Shown here: piece after piece, positions 5,556 through 5,806 of the stretch
How positions within the stretch are numbered: position 1 is the stretch's first letter
Layout: each line of letters begins with the position of its first letter
Assembly (NCBI GenBank): GCA_036398215.1
Contig: DASWHK010000195.1
Location: 1-5,806 of the forward strand
Origin: DASWHK01 sp036398215
GTDB taxonomy: Bacteria; Acidobacteriota; UBA890
Direction: 5' to 3'
Length of the DNA: 5,806 nt
The notes under the pieces: model-generated
What the model was told of the DNA's origin: nothing
Databases searched by the model: none
The model's input: only the letters and a program-made list of their open reading frames with translations
Translations under genes and position numbers: made by a program

Positions 5556-5644
5556 CGGTGGCGCTCCAGCCCCTGCGCCAGGGGGTACCACCGCCCGCCG
5601 TCGCGTGGGCGCCGGGACGCCGCGCTCGAGCAGAGGAGGTCGAC

Positions 5645-5806
5645 ATGGCGGCTGGCCGGGAATTACGGGTACGCCACGCCGACGAGCCGGGGCGCCTGGG
5701 GGAGATCTCCGCCATCCTCGGCGAAGCCGGCATCAACATCGACGGCTTCGCCGTCTGGGAGGGCGTCGCGCGGCTCTTCGTGACCGACGTCGATCGAGCC
5801 CGCGTG
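5645..5806 (+). CDS. ACT-domain protein, N-terminal part (cut by window end)
   Basis: The first 54 residues are present; the gene continues past the window. The start ATG is preceded by a near-perfect AGGAGGT with 4-nt spacing. The sequence reads as an ACT domain: strand RELRVRH (5-11), the ligand-loop motif DEPGRLGEIS (13-22), helix to 28, then GINIDGFAV (29-37) and a strand VARLFVTD (41-48). ACT domains bind amino acids and usually regulate amino-acid enzymes. Here the domain begins at residue 5, so the protein is either a small stand-alone ACT protein or one with an N-terminal ACT module; which one cannot be seen. It is transcribed divergently from the S9 peptidase gene. Confidence 0.85.
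   Translation, partial: MAAGRELRVRHADEPGRLGEISAILGEAGINIDGFAVWEGVARLFVTDVDRARV

Noticed and set aside
5457..5591. 45-residue upstream extension of the S9 peptidase
   Set aside because: A strong ribosome-binding site precedes the ATG at 5456, and the extension would bury the signal peptide and run into the ACT promoter region.
3342..5783. Very long plus-strand open frame opposite the S9 peptidase gene
   Set aside because: Its translation is low-complexity and rich in V, A, R, G, D and H, with no family motifs. The opposite strand encodes a complete S9 peptidase with catalytic triad and propeller repeats, so this is a GC-driven antisense shadow.

Overview
The window is clearly GC-rich, with G or C at most third codon positions. 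It holds five recognisable protein-coding genes, two of them cut by the window edges, plus one coding-like relic. Secreted S9 peptidases with TolB-type propellers, a secreted pentein-fold protein, a soxA-like flavoenzyme and a small ACT protein would suit a GC-rich Gram-negative heterotroph such as Acidobacteriota, Gemmatimonadota or Pseudomonadota. No marker gene is present, so the phylum stays open.

Layout. Positions 1-108 (+) are the C-terminus of a sarcosine-oxidase-type FAD oxidoreductase. Positions 109-409 contain no convincing gene but hold a diverged repeat in three copies (the first overlapping the end and stop codon of the oxidase gene) and a 64-nt imperfect hairpin. Positions 410-742 (-) are a coding-like frame without a start codon, probably a relic; it lies directly behind the DUF167 gene and in the same frame. 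Then come three minus-strand genes: DUF167/YggU (743-967), a 604-residue exported protein with the pentein (deiminase/amidinotransferase) fold (1054-2868), and an exported S9 prolyl-oligopeptidase-family peptidase (3312-5456). The 443-bp gap between the last two contains three back-to-back hairpins, a T-tract, and about 5.4 copies of a 25-bp GC-rich repeat. A divergent plus-strand gene for an ACT-domain protein begins at 5645 and runs off the window.

How it works together. The S9 peptidase and the pentein both carry export signals and lie in tandem on one strand, so both probably act outside the cytoplasm. The peptidase would cleave peptides. The pentein would be expected to act on guanidine groups such as arginine, but its HxD position appears to read DxD. 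A joint role in handling arginine-containing peptides is only inference; the large gap between them argues against one tight operon. DUF167 and the ACT protein look like unrelated housekeeping or regulatory neighbours.

The points most worth a second look are the altered active-site motif of the pentein, the three-hairpin leader before it, the coding-like relic with an internal 14-codon duplication, the repeat cluster behind the oxidase gene, and the 25-bp tandem array. I see no defence system, CRISPR array, transposase, tRNA or rRNA.
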